Source: Strigops habroptila
Taxonomy: Eukaryota > Chordata > Aves > Psittaciformes > Psittacidae
Assembly: GCF_004027225.2 (NCBI RefSeq)
Contig: NC_044282.2
Location: 51,428,576 to 51,492,575 of the forward strand
DNA: 64,000 bases
Direction: 5' to 3'
Shown here piece after piece: positions 40,256 to 51,757 of this stretch. Position numbers and translations under genes: made by a program. Position 1 is the stretch's first letter. Every line of letters begins with the position of its first letter. A model generated the notes under the pieces. That model saw only the letters and a program-made list of their open reading frames with translations, ran no database searches and was not told where the DNA came from.

Positions 40256-41332
40256 TTGGTGAGCACTCGCCTCAAGAGCAGGGCCCGCTCTGGGAGCTCT
40301 GCCCCGGCGGTGGCCAGCGTAGGCACCCAGACAGAGCCGATGAGAGGGGAGGCTGCGGCGCAGACCTCGGAGTGTAGAGAGTGCCTCGACTGGTCTCTTG
40401 AGGCGAGGGTGCACAATGGGCAGGGCTGCACTCGGTGCGCCGTGGTGGAGGTCCTCCTGCAGCAGGTGGCTGAGCTGCGGGAGGCTGTTGGAGAGCTAAA
40501 AGATGCCAGGGAAGCTGAGAGGAAGCTGGGCTGCTTGCTCCAGGCCCAAAGTGCGCAGGGGCTGCAAACGTCCAGCACTGCTCATATAGGAAAGAAGGAG
40601 GGCAGCAACCCAGAAAGCTGGGAATTAGTCACGAGAAAAATGAACAAAAAAAGGAGGAAGAGGACAATTAACGACAAGGGGCTTCCTCCTAAATCTGATG
40701 TCCCCACCCAGAACCGCTTCTCAGTTCTGCAGGGGGCTAATGAGAAAGCACCCACCACACCTAATGAGCATCCTGCTGATGCACCAGTAAAAAGGGTCAC
40801 TACTGGTGCCTCCAGGAAAAAGAGGAGGGTCATAGTAGTAGGGGACTCTACTTTGAAAGGCACAGAGGCACTCGTCTGCTGGCCTGATCCAGTCTCGAGG
40901 GAGGTGTGTTGCCTGCCAGGGGCTCGGATCAGGGATGTTGCTGAGAGGCTGCCTGCTCTAGTAAGTCCTGCTGACTATTACCCCCTTCTAGTGGTCCATG
41001 TGGGTGCTAGAGATATAGATAGCAGTAGCCTGGAGAACATTAAGAAGGACTACAGAGCCCTGGGAGAGGTGGTTAGGGGCTCTGGTGCTCAGATAGTTTT
41101 TTCATCGATTCTCCAGGGCAAAGGGGAGGACCTTAAAAAAGCTAGGTGCATTTGGCAGGTTAATAAATGGTTAGAATGCTGGTGCCGTAGTCAGGGGTTT
41201 GGCTATTTAGAACATGGGGCTCCATTTGGGAGGCCAGATCTACTGGAGGCTGGTGGAGCTGGTCTGACAAAGAAGGGGAAGAGCTGTTTTGGTAGGAGGC
41301 TTGCCAGGCTGGTCAAGAAAGCTTTAAACTAG
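40256..41332 (+). pseudogene. CR1 ORF1 protein (start codon degraded)
   Basis: An open frame of about 358 codons. An N-terminal Cys cluster (CRECLDW ... CTRCAVV, residues ~41-63) is followed by a leucine-heptad coiled coil (residues ~64-100), a Lys/Arg-rich linker, and an SGNH/GDSL-type esterase domain from ~195. The esterase domain shows VVGDSTLKG with the block-I serine and HVGARDID as block III. This layout is that of CR1-clade ORF1 proteins, which bind RNA and assist retrotransposition. The frame opens with TTG at 40,256 where an ATG would be expected before VSTRLKS; the first in-frame ATG lies deep in the Cys region. It ends with TAG just before ORF2. I infer that the start codon was lost by mutation after insertion. 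Confidence 0.85.
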
Positions 41333-41334
41333 AT

Positions 41335-44236
41335 GTGTTGGGGGAGGGGAGCATTGATCCATCCCAACACTCCTGGTCAGTTGCCAGCACCTGTAATAAG
41401 TGCTTGGAGCGATGTAGAGATGTTCCAGCTGCCGCAGCCATTGAGTCGGCTGCATTTGGAGCTCGGCTAAGGTGCCTCTATACAAACGCCCGTAGTATGG
41501 GGAACAAACAAGAGGAATTAGAGGTGTGTGCAAGGCTACAGGAATATGATGTCATTGGTATCACAGAAACATGGTGGGATGGCTCCTATGACTGGAATGT
41601 CGGAATGGAAGGTTACAGGCTGTTTAGAAAAAACAGGCCAGGCAGACGGGGTGTTGCTATCTATGTCAGTGATAGGCTAGAGAGTATGGAACTCTGTCTG
41701 GGGACGGGTGATGAGGTAACAGAGTGTTTGTGGGTCAGGATCAAAGGGAAAACAGCAATGGGGGACATTACGGTGGGGATCTGTTACAGGCCGCCTGATC
41801 AAGAGGACTCTGTGGATGAAGCGCCCTACAGACAGATAGGAGCATCCTCACGCTCGCAGGCCCTGGTCCTCATGGGGGACTTCAACCATCCTGACATCTG
41901 TTGGAGGGACGGTACGGCCCGGCACAAGCAATTCAGGAGGTTCCTCGATTGTGTGCAAGACAACTTCCTCTTTCAAGCAATAGAGGAGCCGACGAGGAGA
42001 GGTGCCATGCTTGACCTCGTGCTCACCAACAGGGAGGGACTGGTTGGAAATGTGATGCTCCAGGGCAGCCTTGGCTCTAGTGATCACGAGATGGTTGAGT
42101 TTGAGATCCTCAGGACGGTGAGAAGAGCGTGCAGCAAGCTCACTGCCCTGGACTTCAAGAAAGCAGACTTTGGCCTCTTCAGGAACCTCCTTAGTAAGGT
42201 TTCATGGGATACAGTCCTAGAGGGCAGGGGGGCCCAAGACTGCTGGTCGGTATTCAAGGATCACCTGCTACGTGCTCAAGAGTGTTGCATCCCGACTAGA
42301 AGAAAGTGCAGCAGGAGGGCCAGGAGACCTCCATGGATGGACAAGGAGCTGCTGAGGAAACTTAGAGGGAAAAAAGAAGCGTATAGAAGGTGGAAGCGAG
42401 GACAGGTGGCCTGGAAAGAATATAAGAGCATTGCCCGAGAAGCTAGGGACCAGGTTAGGAAAGCTAAGGCCCAGCTAGAATTAAGTTTGGCAAGGGATGT
42501 AAAAGATAACAGGAAAGGATTCTATAGATACGTAGCAAATAAAAGACAGACTAGGGACAATGTGGGCCCTCTCCGGAAGCTATCAGGAGAACTGGCTACC
42601 ATGGATTTGGAGAAGGCTGAGGTTCTTAATGACTTCTTTGCCTCCATCTTCACCAGCAAATGCTCTGACCACACAACCCAAGTCTTGGAAAGCAAATGCA
42701 GGGACTGTGAGAATGAAGACCTTAGGCCCACTGTAGGAGAGGATCAGGTTTGAGACCATCTTAAGAACCTGAACGTGCACAAGTCCATGGGACCTGATGA
42801 AATCCATCCACGGGTCCTGAAGGAGCTGGCGAATGAAGTTGCTAAGCCACTGTCCATCATATTTGAAAAATCCTGGCAGTCAGGTGAAGTTCCCGATGAC
42901 TGGAAGAAGGGTAATATAACCCCCATTTTCAAGAAGGGGAAGGTGGAAGACCCGGGGAACTACAGACCAGTCAGTCTCACCTCTGTGCCTGGCAAAATCT
43001 TGGAACGGTTTCTCCTGGAAAACATGCTAAGGCACATGAAAAACAACGAGGTGGTTGGTGATAGCCAACATGGCTTCACTAAGGGGAAATCCTGCCTGAC
43101 CAATTTGGTGGCCTTCTATGATGGAGCCACGGAACTGATGGACAGGGGCAGAGCAGTTGACGTCATCTACCTGGACTTGTGCAAAGCGTTCGACACTGTC
43201 CCACACGACATCCTTGTCTCTAAATTGGAGAGACATCAATTTGATAGATGGACCACTAAGTGGATAAAAAACTGGCTCGATGGCCGCACGCAAAGAGTTG
43301 TGGTAAATGGCTCGATGTCCAGTTGGAAACGTGTAACGAGTGGTGTGCGTAAGGGATCGGTGTTGGGACTGGTCCTGTTCAACATCTTTGTCGGCGACAT
43401 GGACAGTGGGATTGAATGCGCCCTCAGCAAGTTTGCCGATGACACCAAGCTGTGTGGTTCGGTTGATACGCTGGAGGGAAGGGATGCCATCCAGAGGGAC
43501 CTTGACATGCTTGTGATGTGGGCCGATGCCAACCTTATGAAGTTTACCCAAGCCAAGTGTAAGGTCCTACACCTGGGTCGGGGCAATCCCAGGCACTGCT
43601 ACAGGCTGGGCAGAGAAGAGATTCAGAGCAGCCCTGCAGATAAGGACTTGGGGGTGTTGGTTGATGAGAAACTGAACATGAACCGGCTTCAGTGTGCGCT
43701 CGCAGCCCAGAAAGCCAACCGTATCCTGGGCTGCATCAAAAGACGCGTGACCAGCAGGTCAAAGGACGTGATCCTGCCTCTCTACTCTGCTCTCGTGAGA
43801 CCTCACTTGGAGTACTGCATACAGTTCTGGTGTCCTCAACATAAAAAGGACATGGAGCTGTTGGTGCGTGTCCAGAGGAGGGCCACGAGGATGATAAGAG
43901 GGCTGGAGCACCTCCCGTATGAAGACAGGCTGAGAGAGTTGGGGCTGTTCAGCCTGGAGAAGAGAAGGCTGCATGGAGACCTCATAGCAGCCTTCCAGTA
44001 TCTGAAGGGGGTCTATAAGGATGCTGGGGAGGGACTCTTCATTAGGGACTGTAGTGGTAGGACAAGGGGTAATGGGTTCAAACTTAAACGGGAAGTTTAG
44101 ATTAGATATAAGGAAGAAGTTCTTTATAGTGAGGGTGGTGAAGCACTGGAATTGGTTGCCCAGGGAGGTTGTGGATGCTCTATCCCTGGCGGTGTTCAAG
44201 GCCAGGTTGGACAGAGCCTTGAGCCACGTGGTTTAG
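41335..44236 (+). pseudogene. CR1 ORF2: endonuclease and reverse transcriptase, two lesions
   Basis: The N-terminal apurinic/apyrimidinic-type endonuclease shows [16 protein letters not shown] and SSDHEMVEF, the metal and catalytic motifs. The reverse transcriptase follows with [13 protein letters not shown], the [11 protein letters not shown] region, [12 protein letters not shown] (motif A), FADDTKL (catalytic motif C) and a C-terminal domain ending ...RALSHVV. The frame is broken by TGA at 42,751-42,753, where the other copy has CGA, a CpG decay. A net 2-base loss near 44,090 shifts frame before the last ~45 residues. The motif-B region reads [10 protein letters not shown] where CR1 normally has GVPQGSVLGP. 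The enzyme nicks the target and copies CR1 RNA at the nick; this copy should not make an active one. Confidence 0.92.
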
Positions 44237-44322
44237 GGCAAGGTGTCCCTGCCCATGGCAGGGGGGTTGGAACTAGATGATCTTAAGGTCCTTTCCAACC
44301 CTTACGATTCTATGATTCTATG

Positions 44323-44735
44323 ATATTTATGCAGTAACGTATTAATATTCTTTGGTTTGTTTTTTATTTCTTTCCTAACAGTTTCAACATTCAGCTTGCT
44401 TTTTTGACTACTGCTGATCACTGATATTTTCACTGAACTATCTCATATCTTGAAGAGTTGATTCCTCTGCAATAACAGTCATTTCAGAGCCCATCATTTT
44501 AAATGTGAAGCTAGGACTATATTTTTTCCCCTCTGCAGCAGTTTACTTTACTCCAAATTGAATTTCAACTGCCAGTTTATTGCCCCATCTCACAAGGTCC
44601 TTCTACAGTTCTTCAGATGTGGTTCTCATTTTTACCACTCTAAATAAGTCAGTATCATCAGTAAACTTGATTATGCGCTATGCGTTCCCTTTTCCAGATC
44701 ATTTTCAGGTGTGTCAAATAGGATATAAGAAACTC
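44323..44735 (-). mobile_element. Ancient CR1-type LINE, antisense, right half
   Basis: It continues the antisense element split by the young CR1: TTTATGCAGTAACGTATTAATATTC, TTTCTTTCCTAACAGTTTC, CTTGCTTTTTTGACTACTGCTG, AGCCCATCATTTTAAATGTG, AATTTCAACTGCCAGTTTATTG and TTTTCCAGATCATTT follow the expected order of the same family. No coding capacity remains. Confidence 0.65.
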
Positions 44736-45004
44736 CTTGCAGGACAAGAACTGAGACGTATCACTAAAATTAATGCTCCAGAAGCTTAGCACAAACAAAA
44801 TATAGTACTTTTCATGTATAAATTGTGGAATTCATGGTAGAATGTAGTGATGAGGCCCAAAGGTTTCAAAACTAAGGTAAAGTTTAGGAAGGCTACCTCC
44901 ATATCCTATGAAGCAGAATGCCTTGATTGCAAACTAAGAACCAAAAAATTGCAAAATATTGGTTGTCAGAAACTAGAGGGTACCAAGTGAAGGACTGCTC
45001 AACA

Positions 45005-45135
45005 TTTGCATCATTTCTTGTACACTTTCTCTAAGCATCAGATACTGGCCACTGTTGGAGACAATATACTGTGCCATCTGTATACAGATCGGGCATGTAC
45101 ATCTGATCCAGTATGGCCATTTTTCCATTCTTTGA
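45005..45135 (+). mobile_element. Ancient CR1-type LINE 3' end, sense
   Basis: CAGATACTGGCCACTGTTGGAGACAATATACTG...GATCCAGTATGGCCATTTTT is the sense form of the same old family's 3' end, whose antisense form opens the element at 39,345. It is a short, decayed remnant. Confidence 0.6.
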
Positions 45136-48100
45136 TTAGATATGTATTTCAGATTGTTATTAATGCTTTAAAAATATGCTGTATTTTTACATTTTCAAGA
45201 AGATACTGCATTCTGAAATGTGCTACTAATGAAAAATAATCAAATCTAAATATTAATGAAATAATAAACAACTGGCCTTACAAACTCAATGTCCATTACA
45301 CAGGTTGAATATCCATCCCTCTTTAAATCTGTTAAAGATTTTTGAATGAGTTCTTCCTTTCATTTTGATTATTCCTGTTTGAACTAATTCCAAAAAGTAC
45401 ACCCGTCCAGTGACAAAAAAAGAAGGTATGTGGATCTTTCAGGAGGCAGAACACCATAATGGTGTGTTTTGTTCTAATCACAGAGGGTTTTGATTATGAG
45501 AGCAATCGGCTGGAATTTGAAGAACACATTACTCCATGACATTGACATCCCATAAGTTTTATAAAACTAAAATGTCTTATTTGGACATCAGAAACTGTTT
45601 CCTGTAATGGCATTGCAACCAAAGACATCATATTTCTTAGCAAAATATCTACTCCCAATTATTCACATACGCAGTCAATGACTAAAGCTCTCCTCCACAC
45701 ACATGTTCCTCTGTTCATATATATGAGCCATGATAAATATTTTCTGAATTCTTTAATTTAGTGTGATTGTAACACATTTGGCAACCATGAAGCAAGATTT
45801 AAATATCAAGAAATAAAATTTATTGCTTACACTCCAAGGGAATTAGCACATTGTAATTGACTGATGCATTATTTTTCTTTTTTATTCTCCCCCACCATCC
45901 TGATCTAATAAATAGTATTAGTTGTAGTCATGAAATGTGGGCATAAACTACACTTGTTTAGTCAAGTGCCAAAATCTGTTTGCCAGGGGTTCACTTTTGG
46001 CAGGCACATGGAACTAATAATAAGTAGCTGAAGTGTGTCACCGAGCATGTAGGCAACTTATGTGTTCCCTGTTAATTCTGTAAAGTCTCCAGATGTCGTG
46101 GCTGTTAATATAAATAATGTGGGTGAAAGCTGTTCCTGTTTTTCCAAACACTGGGAAAGATTAAGCTTCTGAACTACAGGAAAAACTCTTATCCTAGGTT
46201 TCAGTTGTCACTCCAAAATATAATTTACTATCATCATACCAACGTGAAAACTTTTTATAATATATGTATCACATCTATATGAGCCTCGTATTTTGGAAAC
46301 TGAAATTCTTATGTTTCTTTGATTCTAGGTTGCAAAACATCTGACAAAAAGGTATATCTAGGAAATCTAGATGAGGTATATCTAGTACAGCTAGATCAGA
46401 ACAGCTCGTAATGTCCTGATTTAATGTACTGAACTTCACTTTTTATGACACAGTTTGTATAACTGAGCATTTAAAACCTGTCTTTTCATGCATTTAATAT
46501 GGAACCATTGGGAGCTGATTATGACTTATTGTGAATAAATTATCAACTATATTTAAAATGATGACTAAAAGATGAATGATGTAAACAAAGTTGACAAAGC
46601 TGAAACTCAGAGAATCACAAAAGCAGGAATACTCTTGCTAGTATTTGAGGAAACTGTAGGCTATAATGATGAAATACTCTAAATGGCTGAGAATCAAAAT
46701 TCAAATATTTTTCCCCATGGAAGCAAATTCACAATTATCTGTTGATTTTGCGGTATTCAATAACAATACTTGGGACATCTTGCGCAGTATTTGTAAGGCA
46801 AAACCAAGTGAACCAAAAATGTTTTATCCAAATTAATTTTAAACGTAATGAATGGCACTTTCCTCTTAGTATCTTTTAAAGTTATCTTAGTCTGAATGGG
46901 ATTCTCTAGTTACAACAAGATATATAAAATACTGTAAATTGAGATGCATATTTTAATTTGTTATCATGTAAGACTGTGAAGTCTAGGAAAAACAAATAAT
47001 GTGATACATTAAAGAAGGGGGGAATGATAAAAAATGTTATATGACCATTAATATGAGCAATTCCCTACTTGTCAAAAATAAATACAGTAAAAATAAATAA
47101 AATCTATTCTTATTCTTAGGAAGGGAACAGCATCAAATGCTGCTGTTAGGCAATGGTTCTGCAACATAGAAACAATACAGAATTCTTCCTTTTTATTTCT
47201 TTAAAGCTTCAACAGACAATAGGTTGTTATGATAACAATCACTGGCCATTTTCTCATTTTCTTGAAAAAAAATAGTGGCTCTGAGTAGTTTTATGTATAA
47301 GATGCTTTCTGAGATGAAATCACAGTGTAGTACAGTGTTAATTTATACACATATATTTCTTTACAAAAATCTTCTTCACAGACACATGAAAACACTTGAA
47401 GAAAGGAAAAGTACCTAAAGTAGGCAGACACGAGGATAAAACATAGATTCATTGGCACTCAGTTCTGCCTGTTGAGTGGGCTGGATGGGAGTATAATTCC
47501 CTGTGATCCCAAGTTTTCCTGACACTGCTGTAAATAGCAAAAGCATTGTATCTGTCTTCAGCAAGCCCCAGGAATCAGGCATAGCGTACAGATAGGCAGG
47601 CTATTCTGCTCCACTACTGCACAGCATGTAGTGATTTGATATAGCTGAAGGTCAACACTATAAATGAGACATCCTAGCAACTGGTAAGTGGTTTCCACAC
47701 TGACTGCTTGCTAAAACAACTGCTAGACTATGTTGATTTAATAAGCAGTTTACTTTTAAATTCAGCGATTATTCTTTCTAATCTATTTTCACATATTCAG
47801 GTGTTGCTAGTTTGAAAGAGAGATGGAATTTCAGTAATACTCATGGTAGGAATAAAGATCACTTAATTATTTTTATCAAATCTCCCTTTTAAATGTTTTC
47901 CACAGCCTTAGGAGGGGAAAAAAAAAAAAAAAAAGAAATTATGGGGATGAAAAAGATATTGAACAAGGTCTATAGGGTCCATAAATCCAGGAAGAACTTA
48001 ATGTTCTTTTTTCAAGCATATGAATCAGAAATTCATGTTCAATAAAAGCATTAGGGGAAAAAAATTCTTTAAGAACATGGAGCTTTTTCTTGAGGTTCAT

Positions 48101-50818
48101 GCTGAACACTGCAAAATTAGACAGCTTCCAGCTCCTGCTTGGTCCAGTCTCAAACATGGTCAACTACCAATGTATGACACAAGGAAGACTGAAGGCATTT
48201 CTTCATATAAAGTAACTTGTAAACTGATTGCATCATTCTCACATAAAGGATACACCAATTATATATATGTATTTTTATACTTGTATAAAATTATTGTGTG
48301 TATTACTGTGTATGACAGTTATGTGCATTTATACAATTTTATATAAAATGCATTCTTATGTGTAGATACAGGTATACATTAAAAATTATGGTTATATAGG
48401 TCTTTAGAAAATTCCTGCATTCAACTGCCATTTCAATTATAGATAGAAATTTAGAATAGACTCAAGATAAGCAAAGCAAGTTGATTAAACATCTATGAAA
48501 TAGCTCTGACATCCAGTTAAATATCAACAAATTGGTAAAACAGACCAAGCCACAGAAAGGCTAAAAAAAAAACAAACCACCCAACTGCCTGGAAAAAAAC
48601 CAAGAGGCAGGTAAGTAACAGCCTGAAAAATTTATATACTAATTTTGTAAACACAATAAATCATTTAACACATGAGATTGGGCAGTAAATAATGTAGATT
48701 TAACATTTTTGTGTGCGTGCAGGTGCATATAAACACACAAATTACGTATATATACTAACTCACATTTAAACAACTCGCATAGACCATAAGATAAATTTCT
48801 CAAGAGAAATAACAATCTTAGTTACACTACTGTTCACATTAAATTAAATAAGACAAAACACTTACTAGTCTATCATTAGTTTGAAATGGCATCAGAGTGA
48901 AGGATCGTGAATTACTAGTTGTTTTACAAAGACAAGGAATCTAGAACACAGTATGACATTAAAACCTAAACCATTGCTTTCTTAGGATATTGTGCCTGAA
49001 AGAGATCGACCAGTAATAAACAAATGAGGTCTAAACTCTGTGCCCCTTCACTGCGTAGCTAATTACCACCTCACCTCTGTAATTTAAAAGTTGAATGTCC
49101 AGCATGGGATACTCTCATCTAGATGGTGATTGATGTTAAGTCTCCAAGACAGAAAAGATGTGTTGCCATGTGGTGGTATCTCCCCAGCTACAGAGAAACT
49201 GTAAAATGATTTGCAGTAACGGTGATTTTTTTATAATAGAGATTAGATTAGGTAGAATTATTTCCCTCTAAACTGCTGAAAGATCAACATGCTGTACGTC
49301 CAAGAGGTAAACCTGCAATTGACCTATTACCCATTTTTTACCAAGCTTATCTAAAAGATAAGATTAAAACCAGAGTACTGATTAACAGATTGTTAGACTC
49401 AAATGATGGCACATGGACTGGATCTCCTGATGTTTTTTAAAACACATTATGTGCAGAAAAGGGAATAAAATCTAAATTAATGCAAATGCAACAATGAAGC
49501 AACTGGGTCAGCAGTGTAGGTCCCACAGATTTGAGCACCAGGACTGCCACTTTCACAATTAGCGATATTTCTTATCAGCCTGAAAACTACAGGGTGCTTT
49601 TCATGTAACCAACATCTGCATCTCAGCTAACCACTTAAAGTTCCCTTTATAGACAGCAGGGAAAAATAGGCACTTCTGGGCTGACATTCAATCTCAAGTA
49701 TTTGAGATGTTTAGGAAGAGATGAACGATTAAAAATGTCTATTTGTTTCAACTGAGTATACTGGCAACACAGTGTGGCAAACTCAAATGTGGAGGGCTAC
49801 TCCGACGTCTAAATTTGGTTAAGTGAATCTTAGCCCACGTGTTTGCAATTAGATGCTAATCATTTGAGAAGTTAGTAAAATATTGCTAAAAAAAAGCCTG
49901 GAGAGAAAATAAAGCAACAAAAGATTGTGTAATGAACTGCATTGCAGCATGCAAGGTCATGAACTTTAAAATATTTGTGTATAGGAAGCAGTTGGAACTG
50001 GGGGTAAATAAATCTGGACTCAGGGATGCATTAGCTCTTACTATCCCAAGTAAACTCATTCAGGATTAGGAGTCTCTATCTGGAATAGCATTATGAAACA
50101 CAGACCTCTTTTGACCAACACTATCCTTTTATTGACTGTTAACCAGTAGTTAAGCTGCCACTTTTCCACTAGGTAAGCTCAGTGGGATCACAGGGGGAAA
50201 CATTATCTTCACTGAGACTGATGCTTGCAACAGACATTTAGTCTGAGCTGTCTCGGCTTCCTCTTGAGTTTCTATATTGTGCATGCCTGCAGAATTGCTC
50301 TACTCAGAAATGAGAAAGCAGAACATGCTCTGCATTTATTAGTGGACAGCTCTTCATGGCAAAAGGAATAAGGAACTACATTGTTCCTCTGTCTCCTCTG
50401 TTCATAAAACAAGTAGTTAAGAGCACAGGAATTGTATGTCTTAATTGGCTTCGGGAAAGCTTATAGTTAAGGTACTGAAGAAATGTAAAGAAAGGATCTG
50501 ACTTACCTATATACATCACATAAGCACATACACATCCTAGTATATGTATACAGCGTGTGATGAATCTTTGTCTGACTATGTATGCCAAAGTACAGTAAAA
50601 GAAAGGGAACAGGTCTAAACAGGCTTGCTGTGCTCATAGACCTACTCAGTCCTTGTTTAGTTATTTGAAAATTATTTATGCTCACAAATTTTTTAAGTGG
50701 GAAGATATATCTCTTTTGACTTAAAACAGCCTTCAGAATAAAGCATTTTCCTTATAAAATTATTTTTTTGAATTACCCAAAGGTAATGGATAACATGCGT
50801 ATTATAGAGGACTTTGGG
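45136..50818. other. Gene-free A/T-rich stretch
   Basis: Only the poly-A run near 47.92 kb and AT-rich simple sequence near 48.26-48.35 kb were seen. Confidence 0.55.
47917..47936. repeat. Poly-A run
   Basis: A long uninterrupted A run after GGGG. No retrocopy was recognised upstream. Confidence 0.85.
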
Positions 50819-51757
50819 TCTAAGGAACCTGAAGGTGCACAAGTCCATGGGACCTGATGAGATGCACCCACGGGTCCTGAGAGAACTGGCAGAGAGAACT
50901 GGCAGGTGAAGTGGCATTATATTTGAGAAGTTGTGGCAGTCCAGTGAAGTTCTGACTGACTAGAAAAGGTGAAACATAACCCCCATTTTTAAAGAGAGAA
51001 AAAAGGAATACCCGGGGAACTAAAGTCCAGTTAGTCTCACTTCTGTGCCTGGCAAGTTCACAGTCCTGAATGTGAGCTGGGGCAATCCAAGCACAAATAC
51101 AGGCTGGGTGGAGAACGGATTGAGAGTAGCCCTGAGGAGAAGGACAAGAGATCAACATGACCCGGCAGTGTGTACTCACAGCCCAGAAAGCCAACCGTAT
51201 GCTGTGCTGCATCAAAAGAAGCATGACCAGCAGGTCAAAGGAAGTGATCCTGCCCCTCTCTTTTCCGAGATCCCACCTGGAGTACTGCCCTCAGCTCTGG
51301 GGTCCCTGGCACAAGAGGGACATTGACCTGTTGGAGCGAGTCCAGAGGAGGCCACAATGATCAGAGGGCAGGAGCATCCCTCCTATGAAGACAGGCTGAG
51401 AGAGTTGTGAGTACAACCTGGGGAAGAGAAGGCTCCAGGGAGACCTTAGAGCAGCTTCCAGTACCTCAAGGGGACTACAAGAAGGATAGAGAGGGAGTTT
51501 TCACAAGGACATGCAATGGTAGGACAAGGAGGAATGGCTTTAAGCTGAAAGAGGGTAGATTTACATTAGATATAAGGAAGAAATTCTTCACTATGAGGTT
51601 AGCGAGACACTGGCACAGGTTGCCCAGAGAAGCTGTGGCTGCCCCATCCCTGGCAGTGTTCAAGGCCACTTAGTGCAACATGTCCCTGCCCATAGCAGGG
51701 GGTGGGAACTGGGTTATTTTAACGTCCTTTCCAACCCAAAACATTCTATAATTCTGT
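50819..51757 (+). mobile_element. CR1 fragment with reverse-transcriptase core deleted
   Basis: It aligns with 42,760-44,320 of the full-length copy, but about 570 bases are absent at the CTGTGCCTGGCAAG / CACAGTCCTG junction (~51,055), removing the RT palm including the FADD motif. It ends ACATTCTATAATTCTGTC. It is older than the 12-kb and 44-kb copies. Confidence 0.9.

Larger units (their letters stand above)
39958..44322 (+). mobile_element. Near full-length CR1 LINE (4.36 kb)
   Basis: A complete-looking CR1 with a G/C-rich 5' leader (39,958-40,255), ORF1, ORF2 and the 3' tail ATTCTATGATTCTATGAT. It is flanked by ATATTTATG at 39,949-39,957 and 44,323-44,331, a 9-base candidate target-site duplication. 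The DNA on both sides belongs to one older antisense LINE, so this copy interrupted it. Both proteins are mostly open, but there are at least three disabling changes (see the ORF entries). It is probably young but not autonomous. Confidence 0.95.

Noticed and set aside
40130-40578. Minus-strand frames of 94-156 codons opposite CR1 ORF1
   Set aside because: They are shadows of the G/C-rich CR1 leader and ORF1 on the other strand.
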